A DNA stretch of 64,000 nt, taken from contig BIFP01000008.1 of assembly GCA_005402585.1 (NCBI GenBank), positions 186,001 through 250,000 on the forward strand, given 5' to 3'. The first letter of the stretch is position 1. Every line of letters begins with the position of its first letter. The translations under genes were made by a program, and so were the position numbers. Under the pieces are notes generated by a model, which saw only the letters and a program-made list of their open reading frames with translations, did not search any database and was not told the DNA's origin. The stretch comes from Micromonosporaceae bacterium KJ-029. GTDB lineage: Bacteria; Actinomycetota; Actinomycetes; Mycobacteriales; Micromonosporaceae. Of this stretch, positions 1-8,210 are shown one piece after another.

Positions 1-250
1 CACCGGCCGCGTCGAGGAAGCGTTGCCGGTGGATGACCTGTCCGAAGGGACGTACCGGACCGTCGAGGTCCAGCCGGCGCAGCGCGCGCGCCGCGTTGCC
101 CGGGAGATAGAGGCCGGCATCGGCGAGTTCACCCGGCGGCGCCTTATCGGTGACGTCGGGCCGGAAGCCCGCCAGGCGCAGCGCCCGGGCCACGGCCAGA
201 CCGGCGATGCCCGCGCCGACGACAAGGATGCGCAGGGGGGAGCTACGCAT
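1..250 (-). CDS. FAD-dependent oxidoreductase/monooxygenase, N-terminal part
   Basis: Only the first 83 residues lie inside the window; the gene runs off the left edge. After MRSSPLRILVVGAGIAG the sequence shows a textbook Rossmann dinucleotide-binding motif (GAGIAG, residues about 12-17) followed by LAVARAL, as in PHBH-type FAD monooxygenases and related FAD oxidoreductases. An Arg-rich stretch (ARALRRLDLDG) fits the usual region before the substrate domain. The ATG is preceded by GGAGG about 11 nt upstream. The substrate cannot be inferred. It is divergent from the cellulase gene. Confidence 0.75.
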   Translation of the reverse strand, partial: MRSSPLRILVVGAGIAGLAVARALRLAGFRPDVTDKAPPGELADAGLYLPGNAARALRRLDLDGPVRPFGQVIHRQRFLDAAG

Positions 251-588
251 GGGGGTGTACGCCTCCGGAGGGGTTCGGCACGCGTTGGAGGCAAGACACT
301 ACTCGGAGCGATCGGCGCACACCAGAGGCAACCGGTTCGCTGGCGAGACTCCTCGGCGCTCTCAACTCCGCCCGTCGGCGCCGCCCACCCGCCAGCGGGG
401 GATCATCGGATGACCGATAGTCGCGGCCCGTGACACACGTCACATTTCCCCCCATTCACCCACGCCGGTTGCGCCCCTTGTTTCAAGGATGTAAATGTGA
501 CGATGAGTGTGGGAGCGCTCCCGGATCCCCACCCGTCCGTCCGGAACCCGTCCCGGCGTCCAGGTGACGCCGCAGCGCAAGGAGCATC
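251..588. promoter_or_regulatory. Intergenic promoter region between divergent oxidoreductase and cellulase
   Basis: This 338-bp non-coding stretch separates two divergent genes and should hold both promoters. The only element recognised with confidence is the palindromic operator at 510-523. A good Shine-Dalgarno sequence (AAGGAG, 579-584) precedes the cellulase ATG. No other conserved structure was seen. Confidence 0.6.
510..523. promoter_or_regulatory. CebR-type operator upstream of cellulase
   Basis: The sequence TGGGAGCGCTCCCG matches 13 of 14 positions of the known actinomycete CebR box TGGGAGCGCTCCCA, a LacI-family cellobiose/cellotriose-responsive repressor site. It lies 66 bp upstream of the cellulase start, a normal place for repression. 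This implies that the cellulase is induced by cello-oligosaccharides. No cebR gene lies in the window. Confidence 0.85.
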
Positions 589-1713
589 ATGAGACGTACC
601 CTTCGGGCCCTCATGGCCGTCGGCCTGCTCGCCGCCGGCTCGATCGTCGCCGTGGCCCTCGGCGGCACCGCCTCCGCCGACACCCTGATCTGCGAGCAGT
701 ACGGCAGCACCGTCATCCAGAGCCGGTACGTCGTGCAGAACAACCGCTGGGGCACCAGCGCCCAGCAGTGCATCAACGTCACCAGCACCGGCTTCGAGAT
801 CACCACCCAGAACGGCAGCAACCCGACCAACGGCGCCCCGACCGCGTACCCGTCGATCTTCCTCGGCTGCCACTACACCAACTGCTCCCCCGGGACCAAC
901 CTGCCGATCCAGGTCAGCCAGATCAGCAGCGCGAACAGCAGCATCAGCTACCGGTACGTCAGCGGGGCCATCTACAACGCCTCGTACGACATCTGGCTCG
1001 ACCCGTCGCCGCGGCGGGACGGGGTGAACCAGATGGAAATCATGATCTGGCTCAACCGGCAGGGCCCGATCCAGCCCATCGGCTCCCCGGTCGGCACCGC
1101 CACCATCGACGGCCGCAGTTGGGAGGTCTGGCGGGGCAGCAACGGCTCCAACAACGTCATCTCGTACCTGGCGCCGTCGGCGATCAGCAGCGCGAACCTC
1201 AACCTGCTGGCGTTCATCAACGACACCCGCAACCGGGGCGCGATCACCAACTCCTGGTACCTGACCAGCATCCAGGCCGGGTTCGAGCCCTGGCAGGGCG
1301 GCACCGGGCTGGCGGTGACCAACTTCTCGGCCGCGGTCAACGGCGGCGGCAACCCGACCACCCCGCCGCCGACCACGCCCCCGCCGGGTGGTGGCAGCGG
1401 CTGCGCGGTGAAGTACACGCCCAACTCGTGGAACAACGGCTTCACCGCCGACGTGCAGATCACCAACACCGGGTCGAGCACGATCAACGGCTGGACCCTG
1501 GCGTACTCGCTGCCGTCCGGGCAGCAGGTGACCAACTCCTGGAACGCCACGGTGACCCAGAGCGGCTCGTCGGTGACCGCCCGCAACGTCGGCCACAACG
1601 GCACGCTCACCCCCGGCGGCACGGCCAGCTTCGGCTACCAGGGCACACTGAGCGGGACGTACTCCTCCCCGTCCAGCTTCACCCTCAACGGCACCACCTG
1701 CACCCGCTCCTGA
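589..1713 (+). CDS. Secreted GH12 endo-beta-1,4-glucanase with C-terminal CBM2
   Basis: The 374-aa extracellular cellulase cleaves internal beta-1,4-glucosidic bonds. Residues 1-30 form a signal peptide ending TASA. Residues about 31-250 are the glycoside hydrolase family 12 jelly roll: E150 in NQMEIMIWLN is the expected nucleophile and E233 in GFEPWQGG the acid/base. A Gly/Pro/Thr linker (about 252-269) leads to a family 2 carbohydrate-binding module (270-374) with Cys near each end and conserved Trp residues (SWNNGF, GWTL, SWN). The start is fixed by AAGGAG five bases upstream. The gene is monocistronic and sits behind a CebR-type operator, so induction by cello-oligosaccharides is expected. 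Confidence 0.95.
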   Translation: MRRTLRALMAVGLLAAGSIVAVALGGTASADTLICEQYGSTVIQSRYVVQNNRWGTSAQQCINVTSTGFEITTQNGSNPTNGAPTAYPSIFLGCHYTNCSPGTNLPIQVSQISSANSSISYRYVSGAIYNASYDIWLDPSPRRDGVNQMEIMIWLNRQGPIQPIGSPVGTATIDGRSWEVWRGSNGSNNVISYLAPSAISSANLNLLAFINDTRNRGAITNSWYLTSIQAGFEPWQGGTGLAVTNFSAAVNGGGNPTTPPPTTPPPGGGSGCAVKYTPNSWNNGFTADVQITNTGSSTINGWTLAYSLPSGQQVTNSWNATVTQSGSSVTARNVGHNGTLTPGGTASFGYQGTLSGTYSSPSSFTLNGTTCTRS

Positions 1714-1717
1714 CGAC

Positions 1718-1769
1718 AAGGAGGGGCCCCTTCTTAACGCCTCGTGCATAGGAAGGGGCCCCTTTTAAC
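1718..1769 (+). repeat. Double-palindrome dispersed repeat, copy 1
   Basis: A 52-bp element contains two AGGGGCCCCTT palindromes, each followed by a TTAAC-type end. It lies between the convergent cellulase and amidase genes. It is nearly the same as 16247-16300 (inverted) and 50484-50537. Each half can form a GC-rich hairpin ending in T-rich sequence, so it could act as a bidirectional terminator here. The copy number suggests a REP-like family. Confidence 0.85.
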
Positions 1770-1789
1770 AACGAGCACCGCCGTGCCGG

Positions 1790-2752
1790 TCAGACCCTGG
1801 TGAGGCGTATGGCGTCGGCGATGACGTAGCCGCTGGCCGAACTCCACCGGCTCACCGCCACCCGGTTGGCGTCGCCGGCCGGTAGCGCGAACGTGCCGAG
1901 ATTGCGCCACTGGCCACCGCCGGTGCGCTGGTCCACGTACACCGTCTGGTTGCCGCCGCTGGTGGCGACGATGTACGGCGTCGACCGGTTGTAGCCGGCG
2001 TCGGCCGGGTACCACACCTCCACCCGATAGTTGGCGCTGGCCGGGACGTTGAACCGGTACCAGGCCACGTCGCTGGCGGCGACCGGGTTGGCGTACCGGT
2101 AGTCGGCCCCGTAGCGCTGCCCGGAGTACGAGGAGACACCCCAGTTCGCGCTGGCGGTGAACCGGCCGGCGGTGGTGTTGTCCACCGTCGCGCTCCACGC
2201 GGTGCCGCCGGCCATCCGTGCCGCCACGTCGGCGCGCATCACGTTGAGGTCGATGAACGACGGGTCGATCTTGCCGGTGGTGCTGGTCTCCCGGTGCCCC
2301 CGGGCGTGGCTGGCGTCCCGGCCGAGCCGGGTCAGCACGGCAGCCGTGGCGGCGACCGAGGCGTTGTACTGCGCGGATGTCATCTCCTGGCTGACCCCGT
2401 TGTAGTCGATCTCCCAGCCGATCATCAGGGTGTTGCCGTCGCCGGCCGGGATCGGCCCGCTGCCGCCGCTGACGCCGGCGTGGTTGCAGCGGCCGGCGGA
2501 GATGACGTGGAAGACGCCGTGGTAGTCGACCAGCGCCTGGCAGAGCGGGCCGGCCAGGTCCGGACGGCCGTTGATGCAGATGTTGAGGGCCGGGTGCGGG
2601 TTGCTGGCGCTGGAGGTGGCGGCGGTGTGGTGCCAGAGCACCCCGATCGGGTCGAACGAGCCGGGGCGCATCCGGTTGAGCCAGTCACCCTCCACCACCA
2701 CCTGCACGCCGGCGCCCCGCAGCACGTCCACCAGCCAGGGGATGGTCGCCAT
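1790..2752 (-). CDS. N-acetylmuramoyl-L-alanine amidase (PGRP fold) with golvesin-like C-terminal domain
   Basis: The predicted peptidoglycan amidase has 320 residues. From ATG at 2752 the N-terminal half shows the amidase_2/PGRP pattern: LWHHTAATSS (zinc His), HVISAGRCNHAG, IGWEIDY and ARGHRETS with a second zinc-ligand His. The C-terminal about 130 residues form a golvesin/Xly-type beta-sandwich (VDNTTAGRF, WYRFNVPASA, VYVDQRTGGG, YVIADAIRL), a wall- or carbohydrate-binding module. This frame has no signal peptide. It begins with TGATG on the stop of a 50-codon signal-peptide frame and has its own AGGAG 5 nt upstream. The frame is open back to 2782, so a frameshifted fusion is also possible. 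Confidence 0.85.
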   Translation of the reverse strand: MATIPWLVDVLRGAGVQVVVEGDWLNRMRPGSFDPIGVLWHHTAATSSASNPHPALNICINGRPDLAGPLCQALVDYHGVFHVISAGRCNHAGVSGGSGPIPAGDGNTLMIGWEIDYNGVSQEMTSAQYNASVAATAAVLTRLGRDASHARGHRETSTTGKIDPSFIDLNVMRADVAARMAGGTAWSATVDNTTAGRFTASANWGVSSYSGQRYGADYRYANPVAASDVAWYRFNVPASANYRVEVWYPADAGYNRSTPYIVATSGGNQTVYVDQRTGGGQWRNLGTFALPAGDANRVAVSRWSSASGYVIADAIRLTRV

Positions 2753-2904
2753 CAGGACTCCTGGAGCAGGTCGGCCAGGCACTCGGCCGGCGGGGCGGCG
2801 CTCGCGGCGGCGGGCCGGGCGACGAGGGTGAGCGCGGCGGCCACCAGGGCCGGTACGCCGAGCAGCCCTCGGCGGCGCAGACGGACGGGGCGGGCAGAGG
2901 CCAT
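2752..2904 (-). CDS. Signal-peptide micro-ORF preceding the amidase (possible split or frameshifted N-terminus)
   Basis: This is a 50-residue frame with its own GGAGG 6 nt before the ATG. It encodes a classical secretory signal (RLRRRGLLGVPALVAAALTL, then AAASA) and a short mature stretch ECLADLLQES, then TGA. The stop shares one base with the amidase ATG (TGATG). The ECLADLLQES tail looks like the beginning of a longer secreted amidase family from related genera (from memory). The frame may therefore be a decayed N-terminus, the true leader of the amidase after a frameshift, or a translational-coupling peptide. Confidence 0.55.
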   Translation of the reverse strand: MASARPVRLRRRGLLGVPALVAAALTLVARPAAASAAPPAECLADLLQES

Positions 2905-2927
2905 GGCAACCCTCCGGACGATGACGG

Positions 2928-2978
2928 ATGTCGATAGCTGCCGAGACGGTACAGCTTGACGAGCATCTATGTCGATAG
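2928..2978. promoter_or_regulatory. Direct repeat in amidase promoter region
   Basis: ATGTCGATAG occurs at 2928-2937 and again at 2969-2978, 41 bp apart start to start (about four helical turns). Both lie just upstream of the secreted-amidase unit. The spacing suggests a paired regulator site. No regulator is identified. Confidence 0.35.
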
Positions 2979-3069
2979 TCTTCGTCCGGTCATTCGTCCA
3001 TGAAGTTTTCCGACGCGATCCGCTGGGTGTGGGCGGTGTCAGCGGCCCGGCCGCGTCGGGGCGTACGTC

Positions 3070-3858
3070 CTAGGGCTGGCCGAGGGCGTCGATGTCGCGC
3101 ATCTCCTCGGCGGTCAGCGAGAAGCCGAAGACATCGGCGTTGGCCCGGATCCGTTCCGGGGTCGCCGACTTGGGGATCGCCACGGTCTCGTGGTCGATGT
3201 GCCAGCGCAGCACCACCTGTGCCGGCGAGACGTTGTGCGCGCCGGCGATCCGGGTCAACACCGGGTCGGACAGGTCGCTGGTCTTGAACGGGCTGTAGCC
3301 CTCCAGCACCACGCCGCGGTCGCGGTGCTCGGCGTGCCGCTGCCGGTCGTACAGCCACGGGCTCCACCTGATCTGGTTGACCGCCGGGTTCTCCTCGGTC
3401 GCCTGGATCAGCTCGTCGATCTCGCCGGTACTGAAGTTGCTGACCCCCACCGCCCTGGCCAGGCCCGTGTCGCGGGCGGCCAACATCTCCCGCCAGACCG
3501 GGATCAGGTCGCCCGGCTCGCTCGTCGGCCAGTGCATCAGCCACAGGTCGACGTGGTCGAGGCCGAGGGCGCGCAGGCTCGCCTCGATCGTCTCCCGTTC
3601 CCGGCCGACCCGCTCGGCCGGCAGCTTGGTGGTGACGAAGACGTCCTCCCGGCGCAGCCCGCTCTCGCGTACCGCCCGGCCGACCTCCTCCTCGTTGCCG
3701 TACATGGTGGCGGTGTCGATGTGCCGGTAGCCGGCGTCGAGTGCGGCGAGCACGGCCTTGAAGCCGGCCTCCCCGGAGAGCTGCCAGGTGCCGAACCCGA
3801 GCAGGGGAATCCGGACGTCGCCGGGGAGAACGGCCGTGGGCTGGTCAGCGTGGTCCAT
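3070..3858 (-). CDS. Aldo/keto reductase (AKR5-like)
   Basis: The NADPH-dependent carbonyl reductase has 262 residues. The full AKR tetrad is visible: D48 and Y53 in RHIDTATMYGN, K78 in TTKLP and H109 in LMHWP. The cofactor segment IPKSATPERI and the signatures GVSNF and NQIRWSPW are typical of the 2,5-diketo-D-gluconate reductase-like family. It is divergent from the LigD-like gene with a 103-bp gap. The substrate is unknown. Two more reductases of the superfamily lie at 37-39 kb. Confidence 0.9.
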   Translation of the reverse strand: MDHADQPTAVLPGDVRIPLLGFGTWQLSGEAGFKAVLAALDAGYRHIDTATMYGNEEEVGRAVRESGLRREDVFVTTKLPAERVGRERETIEASLRALGLDHVDLWLMHWPTSEPGDLIPVWREMLAARDTGLARAVGVSNFSTGEIDELIQATEENPAVNQIRWSPWLYDRQRHAEHRDRGVVLEGYSPFKTSDLSDPVLTRIAGAHNVSPAQVVLRWHIDHETVAIPKSATPERIRANADVFGFSLTAEEMRDIDALGQP

Positions 3859-3961
3859 ACCGACCGTTCTACCCTCGATGACCCCCGCCACGCCCGGTTT
3901 CGGGTGGGTCGACCTGCCCGGCGACCGGGCGTACCGGGCGGGTTTGCCGGAGAATGCTGGT

Positions 3962-5011
3962 GTGGCTGACCGGCTGGAGGAGTACCGGCGCAAGCGGAAC
4001 GCCGCGCGTACCCCGGAGCCGGTGCCGGCCGGCCGTCCCCGCCGGCGGCGGGCCGCCAAGGATGAGGCCCGGTTCGTCATCCAGCAGCACCACGCCCGCA
4101 GCCTGCACTGGGACCTGCGGCTGGAGCACGACGGGGTGCTCGCCTCCTGGGCGGTGCCGCGCGGGCTGCCCCGGGAACCCGGCCGCAACCACCTCGCCGT
4201 GCACACCGAGGACCACCCCATGGAGTACCTCGACTTCACCGGTGAGATCCCGGCCGGCGAGTACGGCGGCGGGCGGATGACCATCCACGACCAGGGCACC
4301 TACCGTTGCGAGAAGTGGCAGGACCGCGAGGTGGTGGTGGAGCTGCGCGGCGCGCGGACCTCCGGGCGGTACGTGCTGTTCGCCGCCGGTGGCCGGGACG
4401 GCCGGGACTGGATGGTACGCCGCACCGACCCGCCTCCGCCCGGCTGGACCAGCATGCCGGAGCTGGTCGCGCCGATGCACCCGACCCCGGCCACCCGGCT
4501 CCCCGCCGACCAGGCGAACTGGGGGTACGAGCTGCGCTGGGACGGGGTACGGGCGGTGGCGTACGTCTCGGGTGGGCGGCTGCGGCTGCTCTCCGGCACC
4601 GGCGAGGAGATCACCGGGACGTACCCGTGGCTGCGTCCGATGGCCGAGGCGCTGGCCCCGACCGAGGCGGTGCTGGACGGCGTGCTGGTCCGCATCGACC
4701 GGGCCGGTCGGGTCCGCCCGGCCCGTGGCGGGCGGGCCACCGTCGACGCCCAGTACCTGCTGGTCGACCTGCTCTGGTTGGAGGGGGTGACCAGCACGGA
4801 CCTGCCGTACCCGCAGCGCCGGGAGCTGCTCGACGGTCTGGTGCTGGCGGGACCGCACTGGCAGACTCCGCCGTGGTTTCCGGGCACCGGCGCCGAGGCC
4901 CTGCGCACCGCCCGCGAGCAGGGACTGCCCGGGGTGGTGGCGAAGCGGCTGGACTCGGTCTACGAGCCGGGACGGCGCAGCCCGGCCTGGCGCAGCGTCG
5001 ACACGAGCTGA
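3962..5011 (+). CDS. LigD-type 3'-phosphoesterase fused to a ligase-like domain lacking the catalytic lysine
   Basis: A 349-residue protein with GTG start and GGAG 9 nt upstream. Residues about 36-160 are a bacterial NHEJ phosphoesterase (PE) domain: HARSLHWDLRLEHDG (H44, H49, D51), AVHTEDHP (H81, H85) and EIPAGEYGGG. Residues about 165-349 resemble the adenylation domain of ATP-dependent DNA ligase. Motif I, normally KxDG, reads R192-W-D194-G195, and the DGE motif reads DGV (239-241). Motif IV survives (GVVAKRLDSVYEPG). The OB-fold domain is absent. Ligation is therefore unlikely; 3'-end healing of DNA with a degenerate nucleic-acid-binding module is the reasonable inference. Confidence 0.8.
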   Translation: MADRLEEYRRKRNAARTPEPVPAGRPRRRRAAKDEARFVIQQHHARSLHWDLRLEHDGVLASWAVPRGLPREPGRNHLAVHTEDHPMEYLDFTGEIPAGEYGGGRMTIHDQGTYRCEKWQDREVVVELRGARTSGRYVLFAAGGRDGRDWMVRRTDPPPPGWTSMPELVAPMHPTPATRLPADQANWGYELRWDGVRAVAYVSGGRLRLLSGTGEEITGTYPWLRPMAEALAPTEAVLDGVLVRIDRAGRVRPARGGRATVDAQYLLVDLLWLEGVTSTDLPYPQRRELLDGLVLAGPHWQTPPWFPGTGAEALRTAREQGLPGVVAKRLDSVYEPGRRSPAWRSVDTS

Positions 5012-5027
5012 GACGGCGAGGAGCATC

Positions 5028-6221
5028 GTGTACCTGACCCACCTGGAGTGCCCGCGCTGCGGCCGGGAGCACGACGCCGGCGTACCGCAGAATCTCTGCG
5101 AGTGCGGGTCCCCGCTGCTGGCCCGCTACGACCTGGCGGCGGTGGCCCGGGTGGTCGAGCCGGAACGGTTCGGGCTGCGCCCGGCCGACCTGTGGCGCTA
5201 CCGCGAGGTGCTGCCGGTGGTCGACCCGCAGTGCGTCACCACCCTCGGCGAGGGGTGGACGCCGATGCTGCGCGCTCCGGCGTACGGCGCCCAGGTCGGC
5301 GTGGACGAGCTGCTGGTCAAGGACGAGGGGCTCACCCCGACCGGCTCGTTCAAGGCACGCGGGGCCGCGGTGGGCGTGAGCCGGGCCCGGGAGCTGGGCA
5401 TCCGGCACATCGCCATGCCGACCAACGGCAACGCGGGCGCCGCCTGGGCCACCTACGCGGCCCGGGCCGGGCTGCGGGCGACGATCGCGATGCCGGTGGA
5501 CGCCCCGACCATCTGCCGCCGCGAGTGCGTGGCAGCCGGTGCCGACCTGCGCCTGGTCGACGGGCTGATCAGCGACGCCGGACGCCGGGTCGCCGCGCTC
5601 GTCGCGGCCTCCGGCGGCGCCGTTTTCGACGCCGGTACGCTACGCGAGCCGTACCGCCTCGAAGGCAAGAAGACGATGGGGTACGAGATCGTCGAGCAGT
5701 TGGGCTGGCAGGTGCCCGACGTGATCATCTACCCGACCGGCGGCGGGGTGGGGCTGATCGGCATCCACAAGGCCCTCGGCGAGCTGCGGGAACTGGGCTG
5801 GGTCGAGGACAAGCTGCCCCGGCTGGTGGCGGTGCAGTCGACCGGCTGCGCACCGATCGTGCGCGCGTTCGCCGCCGGGCAGGACCGGGCCGAACCGTGG
5901 TCGGACCCCCGTACCGTGGCGTTCGGCATCACCGTCCCGGCACCGCTCGGCGACGAGCTGATCCTGACCGCGCTGCGTGCCACCGCCGGCACCGCGATCG
6001 CGGTGGACGACGCCGAGATCCTCACCGACCTACGGGACTTCGCCGCCCGGGAGGGGCTGCTGCTCTGCCCGGAGGGGGCGGCCTGCCTGACCGCCGCCCG
6101 GAAGTTGCGGGCCGGCGGGTGGATCCGCGCCGGCGAGCGCGTGGTGGTGCTCAACACCGGGGCGGGCCTGAAGTACCCGGAGACGGTGGACGTGACCGGC
6201 GTACCGGTCCTGCCCCGCTGA
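5028..6221 (+). CDS. thrC: Threonine synthase
   Basis: This is a 397-aa PLP enzyme that converts O-phosphohomoserine to threonine. The N-terminus carries a CPRC...CECG zinc-ribbon-like segment common to actinobacterial threonine synthases. The PLP lysine is K109 in TPTGSFKARG; the phosphate-binding loop PTGGGVGLIG and the substrate region TNGNAGAAWA are present. GTG start with GGAG 4 nt upstream, 16 bp after the LigD-like gene, so the two may be co-transcribed although functionally unrelated. Other threonine-pathway genes are not nearby, so it could be a second copy or a related lyase. Confidence 0.85.
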   Translation: MYLTHLECPRCGREHDAGVPQNLCECGSPLLARYDLAAVARVVEPERFGLRPADLWRYREVLPVVDPQCVTTLGEGWTPMLRAPAYGAQVGVDELLVKDEGLTPTGSFKARGAAVGVSRARELGIRHIAMPTNGNAGAAWATYAARAGLRATIAMPVDAPTICRRECVAAGADLRLVDGLISDAGRRVAALVAASGGAVFDAGTLREPYRLEGKKTMGYEIVEQLGWQVPDVIIYPTGGGVGLIGIHKALGELRELGWVEDKLPRLVAVQSTGCAPIVRAFAAGQDRAEPWSDPRTVAFGITVPAPLGDELILTALRATAGTAIAVDDAEILTDLRDFAAREGLLLCPEGAACLTAARKLRAGGWIRAGERVVVLNTGAGLKYPETVDVTGVPVLPR

Positions 6222-6307
6222 GCGCCACTCCCGATCGCGCGGTCCGGACGGGATCGCTCCCCCACGGCGGCGCCCGCCGCCCCCGGTCGCCCCGGACCGG
6301 CGGGCCG

Positions 6308-6700
6308 TCAGGAGGTCGGGGGCTCGTCCTCACCGGCGGCCTCGGCCGCCTCGGCCTCCTCCTTGGTCCGGTGCACCGCCTGGTCGGCGTGGTCGGGCGG
6401 GCCGTAGACGGTGTAGAGCACCAGCGGATTCGGCCCGGTGTTGACGAAGTTGTGCCTGGTGCCGGCGGGCACCACCACCAGGTCACCCTGCACGACCTCA
6501 CGCCTCTCGCCGGCCACCCGCGCCTCGCCGGTGCCGCTGACGAAGGTGAGGATCTGGTCGATGCCCTCGTGGACCTCCTCGCCGATCTCGCCACCGGCCG
6601 GAATAGTCATGATCACCAACTGGGTACGTTCCCCGGTCCACAGCACGCGCCGGAAGTCCGGGCTCTTCTCGGCGACGGTCGCGATAGTGAAGTGCTCCAT
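6308..6700 (-). CDS. Cupin-domain protein
   Basis: The small cupin has 130 residues. The two cupin motifs are visible: GGEIGEEVHEGIDQILTFVSG (motif 1, metal ligands H and E) and PAGTRHNFVNTG (motif 2 His). The C-terminal tail is Glu/Ala-rich and probably disordered. It is cytosolic, with no signal peptide. It is convergent with thrC. Catalytic and purely binding roles are both possible. Confidence 0.85.
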   Translation of the reverse strand: MEHFTIATVAEKSPDFRRVLWTGERTQLVIMTIPAGGEIGEEVHEGIDQILTFVSGTGEARVAGERREVVQGDLVVVPAGTRHNFVNTGPNPLVLYTVYGPPDHADQAVHRTKEEAEAAEAAGEDEPPTS

Positions 6701-6932
6701 GCCGGGCACATACCCCGTTGCGGGCCGGCCCACGCCGGGACTCGCAAATGGTGGAATTGGCCACGGTTCCGGGGTTTGGACCCACCCCGAGCGGGGATCG
6801 ACACCATCGACCGGCACCGCCGGTCACGCCAGGTCCCCGCTGACGTACCGCCACACGGCTGCGGTGGTGGGAGACGGTCGAGCGCGGCGACGTTGCGACC
6901 CCCGGGTCGAACGGCGCCGCGCGCTCGCTCTC

Positions 6933-7412
6933 TCAGTCGTCGTCGGGCTCCAGTCGGGGCACGCCGTCCACGCAGCGAACCGACAGCTCGTCCTCGTCGT
7001 CCGGGCTGACGAACTTCACCTCGGCATCGTCGTCCGGGCCACGGTCCACGTCGTCCGTCCGGTAGCCCTGGTGCGCGTACCAGGAGACCAGGTACACCCC
7101 GCCGGGTACGCACTCCGCCACCGCGCCACCGCCCCGGGTGGCGAAGCTGCGACGGTTGCCGGTCACGGCGCTCGGGCTGCCCGGCGACGCCGTCGTGACC
7201 TGCGGGCCGGGCGTCGGGACGCCGGTCGGCGTGGCCGGGGCGACCGGCTCGGGTTCGGCCAGCGCGCGGGCGATCTCCTCCTGGCTGCGGACACCGCCCG
7301 GGGTTCCGGTGAGGCTCTCCCCCACCAGGCGGATCGCGAAGACTCCGATCAGGGTGGCGACCACCGCGGTGGCCAGCCACCCGGCGACGGCGAGCATCGT
7401 ACGACGGCCCAT
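6933..7412 (-). CDS. Membrane-anchored hypothetical protein
   Basis: The protein has about 159 residues. One N-terminal transmembrane helix (MLAVAGWLATAVVATLIGVFAIRL) is followed by a Pro/Thr-rich linker and an extracytoplasmic domain. That domain holds two cysteines (AECVPGG, SVRCVDG) and an acidic tail, and could form one disulfide. GTG at 7415 directly precedes ATG 7412. It is divergent from the two-component system 103 bp away, so it may be a target or accessory of it. No family was recognised. Confidence 0.65.
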   Translation of the reverse strand: MGRRTMLAVAGWLATAVVATLIGVFAIRLVGESLTGTPGGVRSQEEIARALAEPEPVAPATPTGVPTPGPQVTTASPGSPSAVTGNRRSFATRGGGAVAECVPGGVYLVSWYAHQGYRTDDVDRGPDDDAEVKFVSPDDEDELSVRCVDGVPRLEPDDD

Positions 7413-7514
7413 CACCCGACTATCCCCGATCGCGGGTTGGGGCCACCTTCGGGTGACGCTAAGGGAGGGTTAACGGAAAGGCCCTCCGCCACCGCCGGGG
7501 ATACCCTGCCTGCT

Positions 7515-8210
7515 GTGGCCCGCCTGCTGCTGATCGAGGACGACCTCACCATCCGTACCCCGTTGGTGCGGGCGCTGCGCGAGCGGGGACACGCGGTCGC
7601 GGCGGCGTCCACCGCCATGACCGGGCTGCGCGACGCCCTCGACGACCGTCCCGACCTGGTCGTCCTCGATCTCGGGCTCCCCGATCTGGACGGCCGTGAG
7701 CTGCTGCGGATGTTGCGGGCCGTCAGTGCGGTACCGGTCATCGTCGCCACCGCCCGCGACGACGAGCGGGAGATCGTCCGGGTGCTCGACGCCGGGGCCG
7801 ACGACTACGTGGTCAAGCCGTTCACCGCCGCGCAGCTCGACGCGCGGGTACGGGCGGTGCTGCGCCGTGGGCCCGGCGGGCCGGCCGGCGCGGACCCGAC
7901 CGTGGTGGTCGGCGGACTGCGGATCGACCCCCGGGCGCGGCAGGTCAGCCTGGACGGCGAGCCGGTCGAGTTGACGCCCCGCGAGTTCGACCTGCTGCGG
8001 CACCTGGCCAGCCGCGTCGGTGAGGTGGTGACCAAGCGGGAACTGCTGACCGAGGTGTGGCAGATCCCGTACGGCGGGGCGGACAAGACCGTCGACGTGC
8101 ACCTGTCCTGGCTGCGCCGCAAGCTCGGCGAGAGTGCCCAGCAACCGCGCTACCTGCACACCGTACGCGGGGTCGGGGTGCGGCTGATCTCCCCGGAGGT
8201 CGGCGGGTGA
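7515..8210 (+). CDS. OmpR/PhoB-family response regulator
   Basis: A 231-aa regulator with an N-terminal receiver domain (acidic pair in IEDD, phospho-acceptor D52 in VVLDLGLPD, K101 in VVKPF). The C-terminal winged helix (about 130-226) contains ELTPREFDLLRHLA and the recognition region DVHLSWLRRKLGE. GTG start. It overlaps the histidine kinase by GTGA, so the pair is translationally coupled. The gene resembles regulators that control neighbouring envelope or PepSY genes. Confidence 0.93.
   Translation: MARLLLIEDDLTIRTPLVRALRERGHAVAAASTAMTGLRDALDDRPDLVVLDLGLPDLDGRELLRMLRAVSAVPVIVATARDDEREIVRVLDAGADDYVVKPFTAAQLDARVRAVLRRGPGGPAGADPTVVVGGLRIDPRARQVSLDGEPVELTPREFDLLRHLASRVGEVVTKRELLTEVWQIPYGGADKTVDVHLSWLRRKLGESAQQPRYLHTVRGVGVRLISPEVGG

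Noticed and set aside
5028..6221. Possible cysteate/diaminopropionate-type PLP lyase instead of threonine synthase
   Set aside because: The zinc-ribbon-like N-terminus and the full-length motifs fit threonine synthase better; only the lack of neighbouring pathway genes leaves slight doubt.
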